The notes: generated from the letters alone by a model not told the origin. Positions 53,271 to 63,153 are shown, counted from the stretch's first letter. The stretch is DNA of 64,000 nucleotides from JACDAE01 sp963744875 (GCA_963744875.1 CAVUVQ010000037.1:1-64000); one strand, 5' to 3'. Numbers and translations: made by a program.

Positions 53271-54302
53271 ATGACTATGATGAAGGACAATATAAACTTA
53301 GCACAATTGTGGCAAGTATGGCCGATTGCAGGACCCTGGCATCTCTCGCATATATCTAGTGGCACTAATAATCTGGTATGGCGTGCAGAGGCTACGGACG
53401 GAGAGCATTATGTCCTGCATCTATTTCCCGATCTTAGCCAGCTTCCACGTCGACGCTATGAGGCGACTTTGCTCAGTGCGTTATCGAATATAGACCTGCC
53501 GTTTCGCTTGCCTTTGCCTATCAAGACACATAACGGAGAAGATATAGCTTTCATTGAGCATGAGGCAGAAACCCTGGCATTCGCGATTCTGTCGCCTCTT
53601 CTGCCGGGAGAGCATCCTGATCGTAATGATCCCACACTTGCATTCTCTGGTGGAGTGGCTATGGCAGTACTCGATAACACACTCGCGTCTCTGCCAGAGA
53701 TAATCGCGCCTGCCGGGTTTGAGCCCACTCTCTCGTTTGGAGATTTTGTGCATGGGCATGGGCCAGTATCAGATCCCCTCGTAGCTATGGAACGTTTGCC
53801 GATAGAACGCGATAAAGTCCGGCAGATACAAAGTATCTTTGCTTCTCTACTAGAGGATGTAGACGATCTGTATTTATGCTTGCCTCAACAATTGTTGCAC
53901 CTGGATTGCGATCCGGCAAATATCTTTATGGAAGATCGGCGCGTAACAGCGATCTTTGATTTCGAGTTCGCTGGTATCGATCTGCGGGTAATGGAGTTAT
54001 GTGTAGCACTAAGTTGGTGGCCGCTTTATCTGATGGGAACAGGCAAAGAGTGGGGGGTAATGGATGCTCTTGCGAGGGCGTATCTAGCAGGCTTCCCTTT
54101 GACCGAAGAAGAATTGCGTGCCATTCCCAGTGTGTTGCGGTTACGAGATGCAGGTTCGTTGGTACATCGTATCGGACGCTATTTTAGTGGACTGGAGACA
54201 GATATCACAATACAGAGGCGAGTGGAACATTCATTGTGGAGAGAAGAGTGGCTGGTTGCTCATAAGAAGATGCTCTTGCAACATGCCATGTCCTGGAGTT
54301 GA
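53271..54302 (+). CDS. aminoglycoside phosphotransferase-family kinase-like protein
   Basis: A 343-residue protein with the APH/homoserine-kinase-II fold. The catalytic loop reads HLDCDPANIFMEDRR (about residue 218), and the metal motif is FDFEFAGIDLRVMEL. The N-terminal lobe has HLSHISSGTNNLVWRAE. Substrates of this large family range from homoserine and choline to antibiotics, so no substrate is assigned. AAGGAGG lies 16 nt upstream of the ATG, farther than usual. Confidence 0.85.
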   Translation: MTMMKDNINLAQLWQVWPIAGPWHLSHISSGTNNLVWRAEATDGEHYVLHLFPDLSQLPRRRYEATLLSALSNIDLPFRLPLPIKTHNGEDIAFIEHEAETLAFAILSPLLPGEHPDRNDPTLAFSGGVAMAVLDNTLASLPEIIAPAGFEPTLSFGDFVHGHGPVSDPLVAMERLPIERDKVRQIQSIFASLLEDVDDLYLCLPQQLLHLDCDPANIFMEDRRVTAIFDFEFAGIDLRVMELCVALSWWPLYLMGTGKEWGVMDALARAYLAGFPLTEEELRAIPSVLRLRDAGSLVHRIGRYFSGLETDITIQRRVEHSLWREEWLVAHKKMLLQHAMSWS

Positions 54303-54351
54303 TCGATATCGTCGTGTAATGAGAGATGCTGTATTTTCTCATGTCTTCTAA

Positions 54352-54493
54352 TTGACAACTCACCTGCGCTATGTTACCCTTAGCATGGTACTAAAGGGCA
54401 TTGCATCCCAGCACAAAATATCGCTATACAATTAGATATGTAGGCATGATCTAGGACTGTCCAGAGGCTTATTCCCTGGGCTGGTCCTTTTTT
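54352..54493 (+). ncRNA. short leader or small RNA upstream of mnmA, with terminator
   Basis: TTGACA (54352-54357), 17 bp, TACCCT (54375-54380) is a fair promoter. GGACTGTCCAG pairs with CTGGGCTGGTCC (54454-54487), followed by TTTTTT: a strong intrinsic terminator 60 bp before mnmA. The roughly 105-nt transcript could be a leader attenuator or an independent small RNA. No known riboswitch motif was recognised. Confidence 0.5.
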
Positions 54494-54551
54494 CTACGTA
54501 GCAGAAGAGAAATAAACTCCCAATAGCACAAACAAGAATGGAAACAGAACC

Positions 54552-55724
54552 ATGGCACGAATAGTCGTCGCAATGAGCGGCGGCGTGGATAGCTCAGTCG
54601 CCGCAGCGCTCCTCAAAGAACAGGGGCATGAAGTTATTGGTATTATGCTGCGCCTGTGGTCGGAACCCGGTGTAATCGAGGCAGAAGACGATGGCGTTGA
54701 GCGTGTTGCTCAGAATAAATGTTGCTCTCTAGAGGCGGTAGACGATGCCCGGCGCGTGGCGCGTATGCTCGATATCCCGTTCTACCTCGTCAACGTTGAG
54801 CAAGAATTTAAAGAGAAGATTGTAGACTCGTTCTACGAGAACTACGTTGCGGGCCTGACTCCCAACCCTTGCCTGACCTGTAATCGACATATTCGCTTTA
54901 CCGTGTTGCTCAAGCGTGCCCTGGCACTGAATGCTGACTACCTGGCGACGGGCCATTATGTGCGCGTGGATGATCATCCTATCACTGGCAAACGACGCCT
55001 GCGCCGCGCGGTTGATCTCGACAAAGATCAGTCTTACGTACTGCATGTGCTCAATCAGCATCAGTTGCGGCACGCATGTTTCCCGCTGGGAAATTATACC
55101 AAGCCCCAGGTTCGTGCTATGGCTGCTGAGCGTGGTATGAGCGTTGCTGCAAAGGCTGAAAGCCAGGAGATCTGTTTTGTGGCCCAGAACGATTATCGCG
55201 GCTTCATCGATCGCTATGCCGCAACAAGAGTCGAGGAGAACGAACTGGTAGCCGTCGGTGGTGGCGCAAAGTCTGCTGTAACGCCACTGATCACCATTCC
55301 GCGACCAGGACCAATTTATGATCAGCAGGGCAGTGTTTTGGGACGCCATCGCGGACTGGCCTACTACACAATCGGGCAGCGCAAAGGCCTGGGTCTGACC
55401 TCAAAAGATCCACTGCATGTCCTGAAGATCGACGCATCACAGAACGCGCTTGTCGTTGGACCCGCCAGTGCCCTGGAGAAAAGCGAGTTCGTGGTTGGCA
55501 AAATGCACTACTTGAGTGGCAACGTGCCAACAGAACCTTTTGAGGCAAGAGTTCGCGTACGCTATAAAGCTGCCGAACAACCTGCACTGGTCACGCCTAT
55601 CGGCGAGGATCGCGTAGCCGTCTCATTAATACATCCCCAGCGCTCCATCACACCAGGGCAGGCCGCCGTTTTCTATGGCGTGGCTGACGAGGATGAGGTG
55701 GTGTGTGGAGGCATCATAGAATGA
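54552..55724 (+). CDS. mnmA: tRNA-specific 2-thiouridylase
   Basis: A 390-residue enzyme that thiolates U34 of Lys, Glu and Gln tRNAs. The PP-loop is MSGGVDSSVAAALL (residues 8-21). The catalytic cysteines are in NPCLTCNRHIRF (about 106) and SQEICFVAQNDYRGF (about 210). A beta-barrel C-terminal domain completes it. The insert with AEDDGVERVAQNKCCSLEAV is longer than in E. coli but occurs in other bacteria. Its stop overlaps the lepA ATG by 4 bp. Confidence 0.97.
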   Translation: MARIVVAMSGGVDSSVAAALLKEQGHEVIGIMLRLWSEPGVIEAEDDGVERVAQNKCCSLEAVDDARRVARMLDIPFYLVNVEQEFKEKIVDSFYENYVAGLTPNPCLTCNRHIRFTVLLKRALALNADYLATGHYVRVDDHPITGKRRLRRAVDLDKDQSYVLHVLNQHQLRHACFPLGNYTKPQVRAMAAERGMSVAAKAESQEICFVAQNDYRGFIDRYAATRVEENELVAVGGGAKSAVTPLITIPRPGPIYDQQGSVLGRHRGLAYYTIGQRKGLGLTSKDPLHVLKIDASQNALVVGPASALEKSEFVVGKMHYLSGNVPTEPFEARVRVRYKAAEQPALVTPIGEDRVAVSLIHPQRSITPGQAAVFYGVADEDEVVCGGIIE

Positions 55725-57529
55725 CCGATTTAGCACATATTAGAAACTTTTGTATCGTCGCTCATATTGACCACGGTAAGTCGACCCTTGCCGACCGTTT
55801 GCTTGAGTTTACCGGAACGGTCTCCAAACGTGAATTGATGGCGCAGACGCTCGATCAGATGGATCTTGAGCGTGAGAAGGGGATCACCATCAAGGCGCAG
55901 GCCGTGCGTATGCGCTACACTGCACTCAATGGTGAAGAGTATGAGCTGAACCTGATCGATACGCCGGGCCACGTCGACTTTACCTATGAAGTCTCGCGCA
56001 GTCTGGCCGCCTGTGAAGGTGCGCTCCTGGTGATCGATGCAACGCAAGGCATTGAGGCGCAGACGCTGGCAAATCTCTATCTTGCGGTTGAGGCCGATCT
56101 AAGCATCATTCCCGTCATTAACAAGATTGACCTGCCCAGTGCCGAGCCAGAAAAGGTGCTGCAGGAGGTCGAGGATGTCATCGGCATACCACAGGAAGAG
56201 GCCATCCTTGCTTCGGCCAAAGAAGGCATCGGCACCCAGGAGATCCTGGAAGCGATTATCAAACATGTGCCAGCTCCCAGTGGAGCTGTAGATCAGCCGC
56301 TACGTGCGCTTGTCTTTGACTCGCACTACGACGCCTATAAAGGCGTCATCGCCTATGTACGCGTTATCGATGGAAAGTTGCGTGCAGGTGAGCGCGTCTC
56401 CATGATGGCGGCTGGCAGCACGACTGAGATATTAGAGGCAGGTTACTTCCATCCCCGCCTCACCTCATCTGGCGAACTGACGACAGGAGAAGTTGGCTAT
56501 ATTGCAACTGGCTTCAAGCACGTCAAAGATTGCCGCGTTGGTGATACAGTTACGGTTCCCTCCGCTCTGGGTCATGTTGAGGCGCTGGCAGGCTATAAGC
56601 CAGCCAAGCCAATGGTATTTGCAGGGATCTATCCTGTTGAAGGCAATGATTATCCCCTCTTGCGTGATGCCCTGGATCGCCTGAATCTGAATGATGCCTC
56701 CTTGTTTTACGAGCCGGAAACCTCCAATGCGTTGGGCTTCGGGTACCGCTGCGGCTTCCTGGGCCTGTTACATATGGAGATTGTGCAGGAACGCCTGGAA
56801 CGTGAGTATGACCTGGATATTCTGGCGACCGCTCCCAGCGTAGAATATCATGTCGCCAAAATAGGTGGTGAACTCGTAGCCATCGACAACCCGTCGGAAA
56901 TGCCTTCGTTCGGTGAAATCGAGAGGATCGAGGAGCCGATGATGGATATCTCCATCTTTACGCCCTCTCGCTACATCGGAACGATCATGGATCTGGTAAC
57001 GGTGATACATCGTGGTGTCTATAAAGAATTAAAGTATATTGAGGCTGAGCGCGTTCTGCTCACCTATAGCATCCCCCTGGCGGAACTGATCGTTGACTTC
57101 TATGACCAGCTCAAGTCGCGCACACAGGGTTACGCCTCGCTCGACTATAGCTTCGCGGGCTATCATGAGGCCGACCTGGTCAAACTTGATATTCTGGTGA
57201 ACACTGTGCCCGTCGATGCGCTTTCGTTGATTCTGCATCGCGATAAAGCGTATCACCAGGGGCGTGCATTAGTCGAAAAGCTGCGTAGCCTTATCCCACG
57301 CCAGATGTTTGAGGTGCCCATTCAGGCCGCCATTGGCTCCCGCGTCATTGCCCGTGAGACCGTTAAAGCCATGCGCAAAGATGTGCTTGCCAAATGTTAC
57401 GGCGGCGATATCTCGCGTAAGCGCAAACTGCTAGAGAAGCAAAAAGAGGGCAAGAAGCGCATGAAAATGGTTGGCAATGTAGAGATTCCGCAGGAAGCGT
57501 TTATGGCTGTACTTTCTTTAGGTGACTGA
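55721..57529 (+). CDS. lepA: elongation factor 4 (LepA)
   Basis: A 602-residue translational GTPase. G1 is AHIDHGKSTLADRLLE, G3 is DTPGHVDF and G4 is NKIDLP; the LepA-specific C-terminal domain ends with KRKLLEKQKEGKKRMK. It back-translocates or unsticks ribosomes at the membrane. The ATG at 55721 overlaps the mnmA stop (ATGA), showing translational coupling. Confidence 0.98.
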   Translation: MTDLAHIRNFCIVAHIDHGKSTLADRLLEFTGTVSKRELMAQTLDQMDLEREKGITIKAQAVRMRYTALNGEEYELNLIDTPGHVDFTYEVSRSLAACEGALLVIDATQGIEAQTLANLYLAVEADLSIIPVINKIDLPSAEPEKVLQEVEDVIGIPQEEAILASAKEGIGTQEILEAIIKHVPAPSGAVDQPLRALVFDSHYDAYKGVIAYVRVIDGKLRAGERVSMMAAGSTTEILEAGYFHPRLTSSGELTTGEVGYIATGFKHVKDCRVGDTVTVPSALGHVEALAGYKPAKPMVFAGIYPVEGNDYPLLRDALDRLNLNDASLFYEPETSNALGFGYRCGFLGLLHMEIVQERLEREYDLDILATAPSVEYHVAKIGGELVAIDNPSEMPSFGEIERIEEPMMDISIFTPSRYIGTIMDLVTVIHRGVYKELKYIEAERVLLTYSIPLAELIVDFYDQLKSRTQGYASLDYSFAGYHEADLVKLDILVNTVPVDALSLILHRDKAYHQGRALVEKLRSLIPRQMFEVPIQAAIGSRVIARETVKAMRKDVLAKCYGGDISRKRKLLEKQKEGKKRMKMVGNVEIPQEAFMAVLSLGD

Positions 57530-57532
57530 TAA

Positions 57533-58333
57533 TCACTCTACAACCTCTACGGCGTCACCCACATGTAGCACGCCTCTCTCCGAAGAGAGAAGGTACTGTC
57601 CGAAAAGCACTTTCTGGTTGAACGTACGATATCTGGCGAGTGTTGTAAGTGGCTCCTTGCCAGTCATCACGCCTCTGCTTGCATCGACCGTCGTAATCGC
57701 GCAGCGATCGCACGGCTTGACCACATGAAATATGTGCTGGTTGATCTTAAGGGTATGCCAGTTATCTTCGGCGAAGGCTGGTGCTTGCGCAACCACCAGG
57801 TTTGGGCGAAAACGTTCAAGGGGCACAGGTGTTGTCAGGCGCTGATTGAGATCATCGAAAGAGCCTTCGCCCAGTAGATGATATTGGAAGCTTGTGAAAG
57901 CAGCGAGGTCGTCGTTGATCTCATACCCTGGCTCAACGGAATGTTGTGCCTTCTCCGGCATAAAGACCAGTTGACATGGCACGTGCAGAAAATCTTGAAA
58001 CCATTCATCTGCCTCTTTGCTTGCCGAGACTGCCTCGCATAGACCCTGAAACCAGCGTACCACGAGAGACTTGTCCTGCTCAGGTTGCAAAGGAATATGT
58101 AACGGTGGCATACCAGGAGCCTGAAGCAGCAAGCCATCATTGTCAAGTGCAACAACAACGCTTGCCAGACGCGGATGGTCGAACTGGTGTAGATCGTTGC
58201 CCTCTTCATTGATAAGCATCCAACGGCGATCATATCGCAAACCACGTTCATCCATAGAGGCTTCCTGGACATCGGTTCCAGCACAGGCTTTAATGGGATA
58301 AATGCGAATGCGGCTTAAAAACATGCCAGTCAT
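57533..58333 (-). CDS. MOSC domain protein (molybdenum cofactor-binding type)
   Basis: A 266-residue protein. It has the MOSC N-terminal beta-barrel (YPIKACAGTDVQEASMDERG, RRWMLINEEG) and a C-terminal MOSC domain with RFRPNLVV and the conserved cysteine in CDRCAITTVDASRG. Relatives such as mARC and YcbX reduce N-hydroxylated bases and proteins using Moco. It could protect against hydroxylated purines, but the xanthine dehydrogenase genes are 50 kb away. It converges with lepA, 3 bp between stops. Confidence 0.9.
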   Translation of the reverse strand: MTGMFLSRIRIYPIKACAGTDVQEASMDERGLRYDRRWMLINEEGNDLHQFDHPRLASVVVALDNDGLLLQAPGMPPLHIPLQPEQDKSLVVRWFQGLCEAVSASKEADEWFQDFLHVPCQLVFMPEKAQHSVEPGYEINDDLAAFTSFQYHLLGEGSFDDLNQRLTTPVPLERFRPNLVVAQAPAFAEDNWHTLKINQHIFHVVKPCDRCAITTVDASRGVMTGKEPLTTLARYRTFNQKVLFGQYLLSSERGVLHVGDAVEVVE

Positions 58334-58471
58334 ATTTATTATTCCTTTACTTTCTGGCTGGACGCCTGTTTTTTCTTTGTGATATGCTTGCTATGGCTGG
58401 ATATCTTGGGTAAGTATAGCACAAAGATTGTTCTGGCCGCGTCGTTCTCTTACCAATGCAAGGAGTTGCTG

Positions 58472-59593
58472 ATGACTACCACCACACGTCCTGAATCCTC
58501 TTTTGCTTCTACGCTACCAGGTCGCTATTACTATGATCCCGCGCTGTACGCTTTAGAGCAAGAGCGCATATTTTCGCAGATGTGGGTCTGTGTTGGCCGT
58601 GCCGAACAGTTGACGGAACCAGGGGCTTACCAGGTTGTGACCGTCGGGCAGGAAAGCGTTATTGTTGTGCGTGATCGTAGTGGTGAACTGCAAGCTTTTC
58701 TCAATGTATGTCGGCACCGTGGTGCGCGTATCTGTACAGAAGCTTCCGGTCAGCTCAAAGGCTCGATCCAGTGTCGTTATCATGCCTGGACCTATGGCCT
58801 CGATGGACGTTTGCTTGGTGCACCTAATGTTTTAAATGATGAGCAGTTTGACCGGACGAAATTTGGCCTGTTACCGGTGGCTCTGACGATCTGGGAGGGC
58901 ACGATCTGGCTCAATCTCTCTGACAATCCATCCTCTTTAGAGGATCAGTTAATGGGAACGATTATTGGTCGTTTTGGCAGCTACGAACCATTTCTCCGTT
59001 ACGGGGTTGGACAATTGAAGGTTGGCAAGACCATTACATACGAGGTGAAGTCCAACTGGAAACTCATTATTGAGAATTTTATGGAGTGTTACCATTGTGG
59101 TCCTATGCATCCCGAACTCTGCGACCTGCTACCCGGTTACAGAAACGGCGCGGTCTATGCCGATGGGGATTCGGCAATGTTGGCGGACGACGTTGAGGCA
59201 TTTACGGTCACAGGCAAAGCATCACGACCACAACTTCCAGGATTGTTGCCCGAAGATCTACGACGGTACTACGGTATTGAGTTATTGCCCAACATGTTAT
59301 TGAACCTGTTTCATGATCATGTGCTCATTCACACGCTCTATCCGCAGGCACCAAATCATACGCGCATTGTCTGCGACTGGCTGTTTGATCCCGTGGTCAT
59401 GCAAGATCCAGAGTTTGATCCAATGGATGCCGTGAATATCTTTGATCTCGTCAATCGACAGGATTGGGAGGTTTGCCAGTGGACACAGCAAGGAATGAGT
59501 TCTAAGGCATATAAGAACGGCGGCATTTATGTGCCAAACGAGCGCCATATCCGTGGACTGTGCGATTTTGTGCTCGAAAAACTGGGGGATTGA
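58472..59593 (+). CDS. Rieske non-haem iron oxygenase alpha subunit
   Basis: A 373-residue aromatic-ring-hydroxylating-type oxygenase. The Rieske motif is CRHRGARICTEASG then CRYHAWTYGLDG (C-x-H, C-x2-H). The mononuclear iron site is in NFMECYHCGPMHPEL. The group includes choline/carnitine and aromatic oxygenases. The ATG at 58472 follows AAGGAG. No beta subunit, ferredoxin or reductase is adjacent, so the electron partner is elsewhere. Confidence 0.93.
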   Translation: MTTTTRPESSFASTLPGRYYYDPALYALEQERIFSQMWVCVGRAEQLTEPGAYQVVTVGQESVIVVRDRSGELQAFLNVCRHRGARICTEASGQLKGSIQCRYHAWTYGLDGRLLGAPNVLNDEQFDRTKFGLLPVALTIWEGTIWLNLSDNPSSLEDQLMGTIIGRFGSYEPFLRYGVGQLKVGKTITYEVKSNWKLIIENFMECYHCGPMHPELCDLLPGYRNGAVYADGDSAMLADDVEAFTVTGKASRPQLPGLLPEDLRRYYGIELLPNMLLNLFHDHVLIHTLYPQAPNHTRIVCDWLFDPVVMQDPEFDPMDAVNIFDLVNRQDWEVCQWTQQGMSSKAYKNGGIYVPNERHIRGLCDFVLEKLGD

Positions 59594-59610
59594 TTGAAGC
59601 GCTAAAACGG

Positions 59611-59644
59611 TATTGATCTCGTAGGAGCCCCTACGAGATCAATA
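59611..59644. terminator. 15-bp hairpin between convergent genes
   Basis: TATTGATCTCGTAGG pairs with CCTACGAGATCAATA around a 4-nt loop. It contains GTAGGAGCCCCTAC, which recalls the dispersed repeat core but is too short to assign. Confidence 0.65.
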
Positions 59645-59661
59645 TTGGCAAGCTGAGAAAC

Positions 59662-60754
59662 TTACCGTAGCGTTCTATTGACACACTGATAGCATGTGTT
59701 TCGGCGTTCATTGAGTGGATTGAAGAGCGTTATTTCAAGTAAAGCAGCATCTTTCTTGAGCGTTCGCTTCCATATACCAACGATCTGACCATCGATCACA
59801 ATGATGGGACTGAAGATCCCGTTGCGTGTCTGAATGGTGTAGTGCAGGATCAAGGACCGCGCTGCGATCCTTATACGCGATCGTATACTCATCATACGGT
59901 GGTAATAAATGAGCTGTCAGCATTCCGTCTTTTGTGATGGGAGAAGACGAAGAGAACCAGTAAGTCTTGCCCTCGATGATTTCGTGGCTAAATTCTGCTG
60001 TAACCATCTCAAAGCCTGCTCTGGCATCAGTTGTCGTCAGGCCTGACCACCATACAAAATCTTGTACAGTGACCGGTCCCCGACTTGTGATGTAACGTCT
60101 GCTAAGTTCGGCCAGGGCGTCGTTACGTTCCAGCATTATCGCGTCTGGTGCACGTTCGTCGAGCAGGGCATAGGTAAATTGTTTGCCACGCCTGGCTCCA
60201 CTGCAAACGACCATATCTAACTCTGCCCGCATCATAATATGGGTAAGACGTAGATCGTTCGTCGCAATCCCGGCTCGCTCAAAGCTGGGGAGCAATTCGG
60301 TCCGCGTGAGTTGTTTGCCGCCCTGTAAGGTTTGCGTCAGTACTGCATTACTACGTGCAAACATCGCATCATCCAGTTCTACCTGGCGATAGTAGTAGGC
60401 ACCAAGGGCATTCACACGGGGAGCAGTGAGAGCAAGCATCCAACGAATATCTGCGGGCGAGACAAAATGCCATGTGGGCCTCAGAACATGTGTGCGTAGG
60501 ATTGCGCCATCATTGTATGCCTGCTCTATAGCGTCGTCAGTAGCATTCTGCAAGCGTAAACCAAGCGCCCATTTTGCGCCTGCATAATCTTGCGCCTGGA
60601 CAGCACCCAGGTATTTCACAATATCGCTCGGTTTTGTGAGGGTTGACTGAGAGATGAGTTGATTGTGCAGCCTCTGATGTGGGATATTCAGAGTCTGTGA
60701 AGACGAGACTAAGTGCTCGGTAGAGACGTGTGTTGTAGCTGTGTGCTGTTCCAC
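59662..60754 (-). pseudogene. winged-helix HTH_42 (AlkZ-like) protein, one frameshift
   Basis: The main frame (start 60754) encodes LGAVQAQDYAGAKWALGLRL near residue 50 and the family region through YDEYTIAYKDRSAVLDP. At about 59836-59852 the frame shifts by one base. The natural continuation HYTIQTRNGIFSPIIVIDGQ to a stop at 59662 lies in the next frame. The family includes AlkZ DNA glycosylases that unhook interstrand crosslinks, whose QxQ motif would match VQAQ. Restored length is about 363 residues. Sequence error is likely. Confidence 0.8.
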
Positions 60755-60854
60755 GTGTGCTCCTTTTTGTTCTCTCCATCTAAGGCATCTTCAAGTGATA
60801 TTACTTTGCTTTACTTGCTTGAAGTATACTGCAAAAAGAGGAAAGGATCGATCC

Positions 60855-61465
60855 TCATTGGGAAGAAAAAAAGGAGAAATTGTCCATCTTCTTCTGGAAG
60901 TCTACAAAATTTGTATAGACTTCAGCCTGTATGCCTGTTCGTTGTGCTGCTTCGACATTATCAGGACGATCATCCCAGAAGAGAATTTCGTGTGGCTGGA
61001 TCTGGTCCATTTTATAGATAATATGCTCGAAAAAGCCGATCTGAGGTTTCATATATCCAATATATGCTGAAGAGAAGATGCCATCGAATTTATCTGCAAA
61101 TCCCATCTCCTTGAGGATATAAGCGGTACGATACTGTTCCTGATTAGTCGCCAGATGCAGGGGATACCTGTTTGCCGAAGTTGTTGGACATACTCTACAA
61201 GTGGTTCATTAATATTATGTTCACTGACAAACCAGTACTGGAGAAAGTCATCGACCGATTTATGCCATCCCCATTGTTGTAGATGGGAAGCCAGTTCCTC
61301 TTTAAGATCAATCTGACCTATCAGGAAGTTGGAGAAGACCCTTTTATTAAAAAAGGGCTCTAAATTCTCTTTTGGGATTCCATAATCACGCTCAAGATAG
61401 TGAGTGAAAGGTTTTTCGTTAATAGCAAGCACGCCATCAACATCAAAAAGTATCACTTTAATCAT
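60855..61465 (-). pseudogene. HAD-superfamily hydrolase, one frameshift
   Basis: The N-terminal frame has ILFDVDGVLAINEKPF (catalytic Asp pair) and runs to GIPC. The C-terminal frame continues HLATNQEQYRTAYILKEMGF (with the Thr of motif II), the lysine in YMKPQIGFFEH and EILFWDDRPDNVEAA (motif IV). Adding one base to the GGGG run at 61160-61163 joins them into about 203 residues of a normal HAD phosphatase. All four motifs are intact, so base-call error is likely. The substrate is unknown. Confidence 0.85.
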
Positions 61466-61477
61466 GTATACCTCTCA

Positions 61478-61618
61478 CTAGGACTGCAAATACTTTTTCA
61501 AAGCACGAATAGAGAGCATCAGTACCCGGATAAGAAGAATTATAATGGTCAGGATCAGGGCAATCCCGCCAAGATAGATAATGATGACGAAAATACTTAC
61601 GGGATAGACAACTGACAT
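61478..61618 (-). CDS. 46-residue single-TM membrane protein
   Basis: ATG at 61618 is preceded by CAGGAG. The product is MSVVYPVS, then one long hydrophobic helix (about residues 8-34) and a basic end RALKKYLQS. It lies 12 bp upstream of the HAD gene start. The function is unknown. Confidence 0.55.
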   Translation of the reverse strand: MSVVYPVSIFVIIIYLGGIALILTIIILLIRVLMLSIRALKKYLQS

Positions 61619-61754
61619 AATAGTTATACTCCTGTCTACTGTTTCAATCACATAAGGTTGGATCTCTATTATCTAAGACGGAGAAGTGGAAGGATAACCA
61701 AATGTAAAGGATGCGAGGGGGAGGGCTGGAGAAGAGGACCAGGTAATAGCACTA

Positions 61755-61784
61755 GGGACTGGATAATCACGGTTATCCAGTCCC
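61755..61784. terminator. 12-bp GC hairpin
   Basis: GGGACTGGATAA pairs with TTATCCAGTCCC around TCACGG. On the plus strand a T6 run follows 11 nt later. It marks the downstream end of the unexplained minus-strand region. Confidence 0.6.
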
Positions 61785-62212
61785 CTTCGTGTGTTTTTTG
61801 ATTGCACAAACTCCCGTTTTATAGGTCAAACCGAGTCCTACTCCACATAGGTTAAGAATTACTGAATAGATGTAGTAAGCAGTAATCCCCTGTTTCCCTC
61901 TGACTTCCGTGCGACGTATGCCGTCGACTAAGACATAGCAATCCTCTCATAGAGATGAGGTGCAGTCAAGATATCAGGAAAGGTCAGACGTTCAGGGGCT
62001 CGGACTGCCCGCTTCTACGGGCGCTCCTAGTCAATTTGAAAAACCACCCCTAGTAGACGGATTGGTTTCTTGGTCAACAGCATTGCATGCCTCCTTCCGG
62101 ATTACCAATGCCAGGCCTATTGCCTAGTGCCAGGGTCTCTTTGTTTCCCTGGGATATACGTTCTTTTTTTAAGGAACATTTAGATTATAACCTATCTCCC
62201 TGGAAAAGTCAA
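61785..62212 (-). other. unexplained transcribed region with strong promoter (candidate RNA or decayed gene)
   Basis: On the minus strand TTGACT (62212-62207), 17 bp, TATAAT (62189-62184) is a near-consensus promoter. The transcript begins with two hairpins (GTTC/GAAC and CCAGGG/CCCTGG). A strong GGAAGGAGG is followed by an 18-codon mini-frame starting MLLTKKPIRL, then stem GCCCG/CGGGC. No long frame follows, but near the end another frame reads VDGIRRTEVRGKQGITAYY and a hydrophobic stretch. It could be a structured RNA, a leader, or remains of a broken or mobile gene. Confidence 0.4.
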
Positions 62213-62269
62213 TCCCTTTGCACACGAATTTAGTATGACTTCGTTTATAAGTTGAAGCATATGTATGTA

Positions 62270-62864
62270 TTAATGTATTTCTGGGATGGTTTCGCTCATC
62301 GCGCGGTTGAACGAGCTAAGTACCGCATCGGGATCGGCCATCTCCTTCATCACTTCTGCCTGTGGATCGTGGCGATCTTTTACGGTAGGGTATATCGTGC
62401 CGTAATTCTTCAATCAGTTCGATCAACTTGCTTACCTTACGCTCGGTGAGGAGGGTAATGGTAAGATCCAGATGGCGGCGCTGGTTGTCTACTTTCCCCA
62501 GTCTGTTCTGGGTGATAAGGACCACAATAGTCATCAATAAGGCACTTAAGCCGATAAGTCCTTCTAGCCAATAAAAAGGTGGAGGATCAAAGGGACGTAT
62601 CCCGACCGCCGTAAGCAATAGATTAGCAACAATCCAGAGGAGCACGAGGGATAAAATGAAGTATAGGAAGCGGGGTTGTCCCAGGTTGGCCGTAATTTTT
62701 TCGATGCGGCGCTGGTGTTGGTCGACCTCTTCTTCTGCACGCATACGGATAGAGACGAGTGTTTCAATGTCGTGGTCGATAAGGTCAACCAGGGTATGCG
62801 ATGCGTTATCATCACTCGCTGTGATATCCTCTTCTATAGAAGATTGTTTACTATTCTCTGGCAT
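62270..62864 (-). pseudogene. DUF1003 membrane protein, one frameshift
   Basis: The main frame (start 62864) has an acidic head, two TM helices (about residues 68-88 and 100-120) and the DUF1003 signature ITQNRLGKVDNQRRHLDLTITLL. At the TTTT run 62378-62381 the frame shifts. The natural end KDRHDPQAEVMKEMADPDAV to a stop at 62270 is in the next frame. Restored length is about 198 residues. Role unknown; related proteins are predicted to be small cation or stress membrane proteins. Confidence 0.82.
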
Positions 62865-63080
62865 ACATGGCCTTTCTTTATAGGAACTTCTCTACTGGTC
62901 GACATAGCGTCGAGTTTCTGGAGCTCGATGCACTACTGGATACAATACATCTGCTTCTTAAAACATCTGTGGCATCAAGATATATTTCACGTTGTCGGAT
63001 CTCTGTTCATTTGGAGGAAAACGTAGGGATGTTAGCAACTGTTTCCCTTGCAAAGGTAGTGAACCGCTTTGTTATAAAAA

Positions 63081-63115
63081 GTGCTGGCCTACGAATTTGT
63101 TCGTAGTGCCAGCAC
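63081..63115. terminator. bidirectional intrinsic terminator
   Basis: GTGCTGGC-CTACGAA pairs with TTCGTAG-T-GCCAGCAC (one bulge). T-runs flank it on both strands. It serves the SRPBCC gene on the minus strand. The space from 62865 to 63153 holds nothing else. Confidence 0.8.
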
Positions 63116-63153
63116 CCCTCAAACTTTTTTGCGCTTGCTAATTCACGGTGAAC

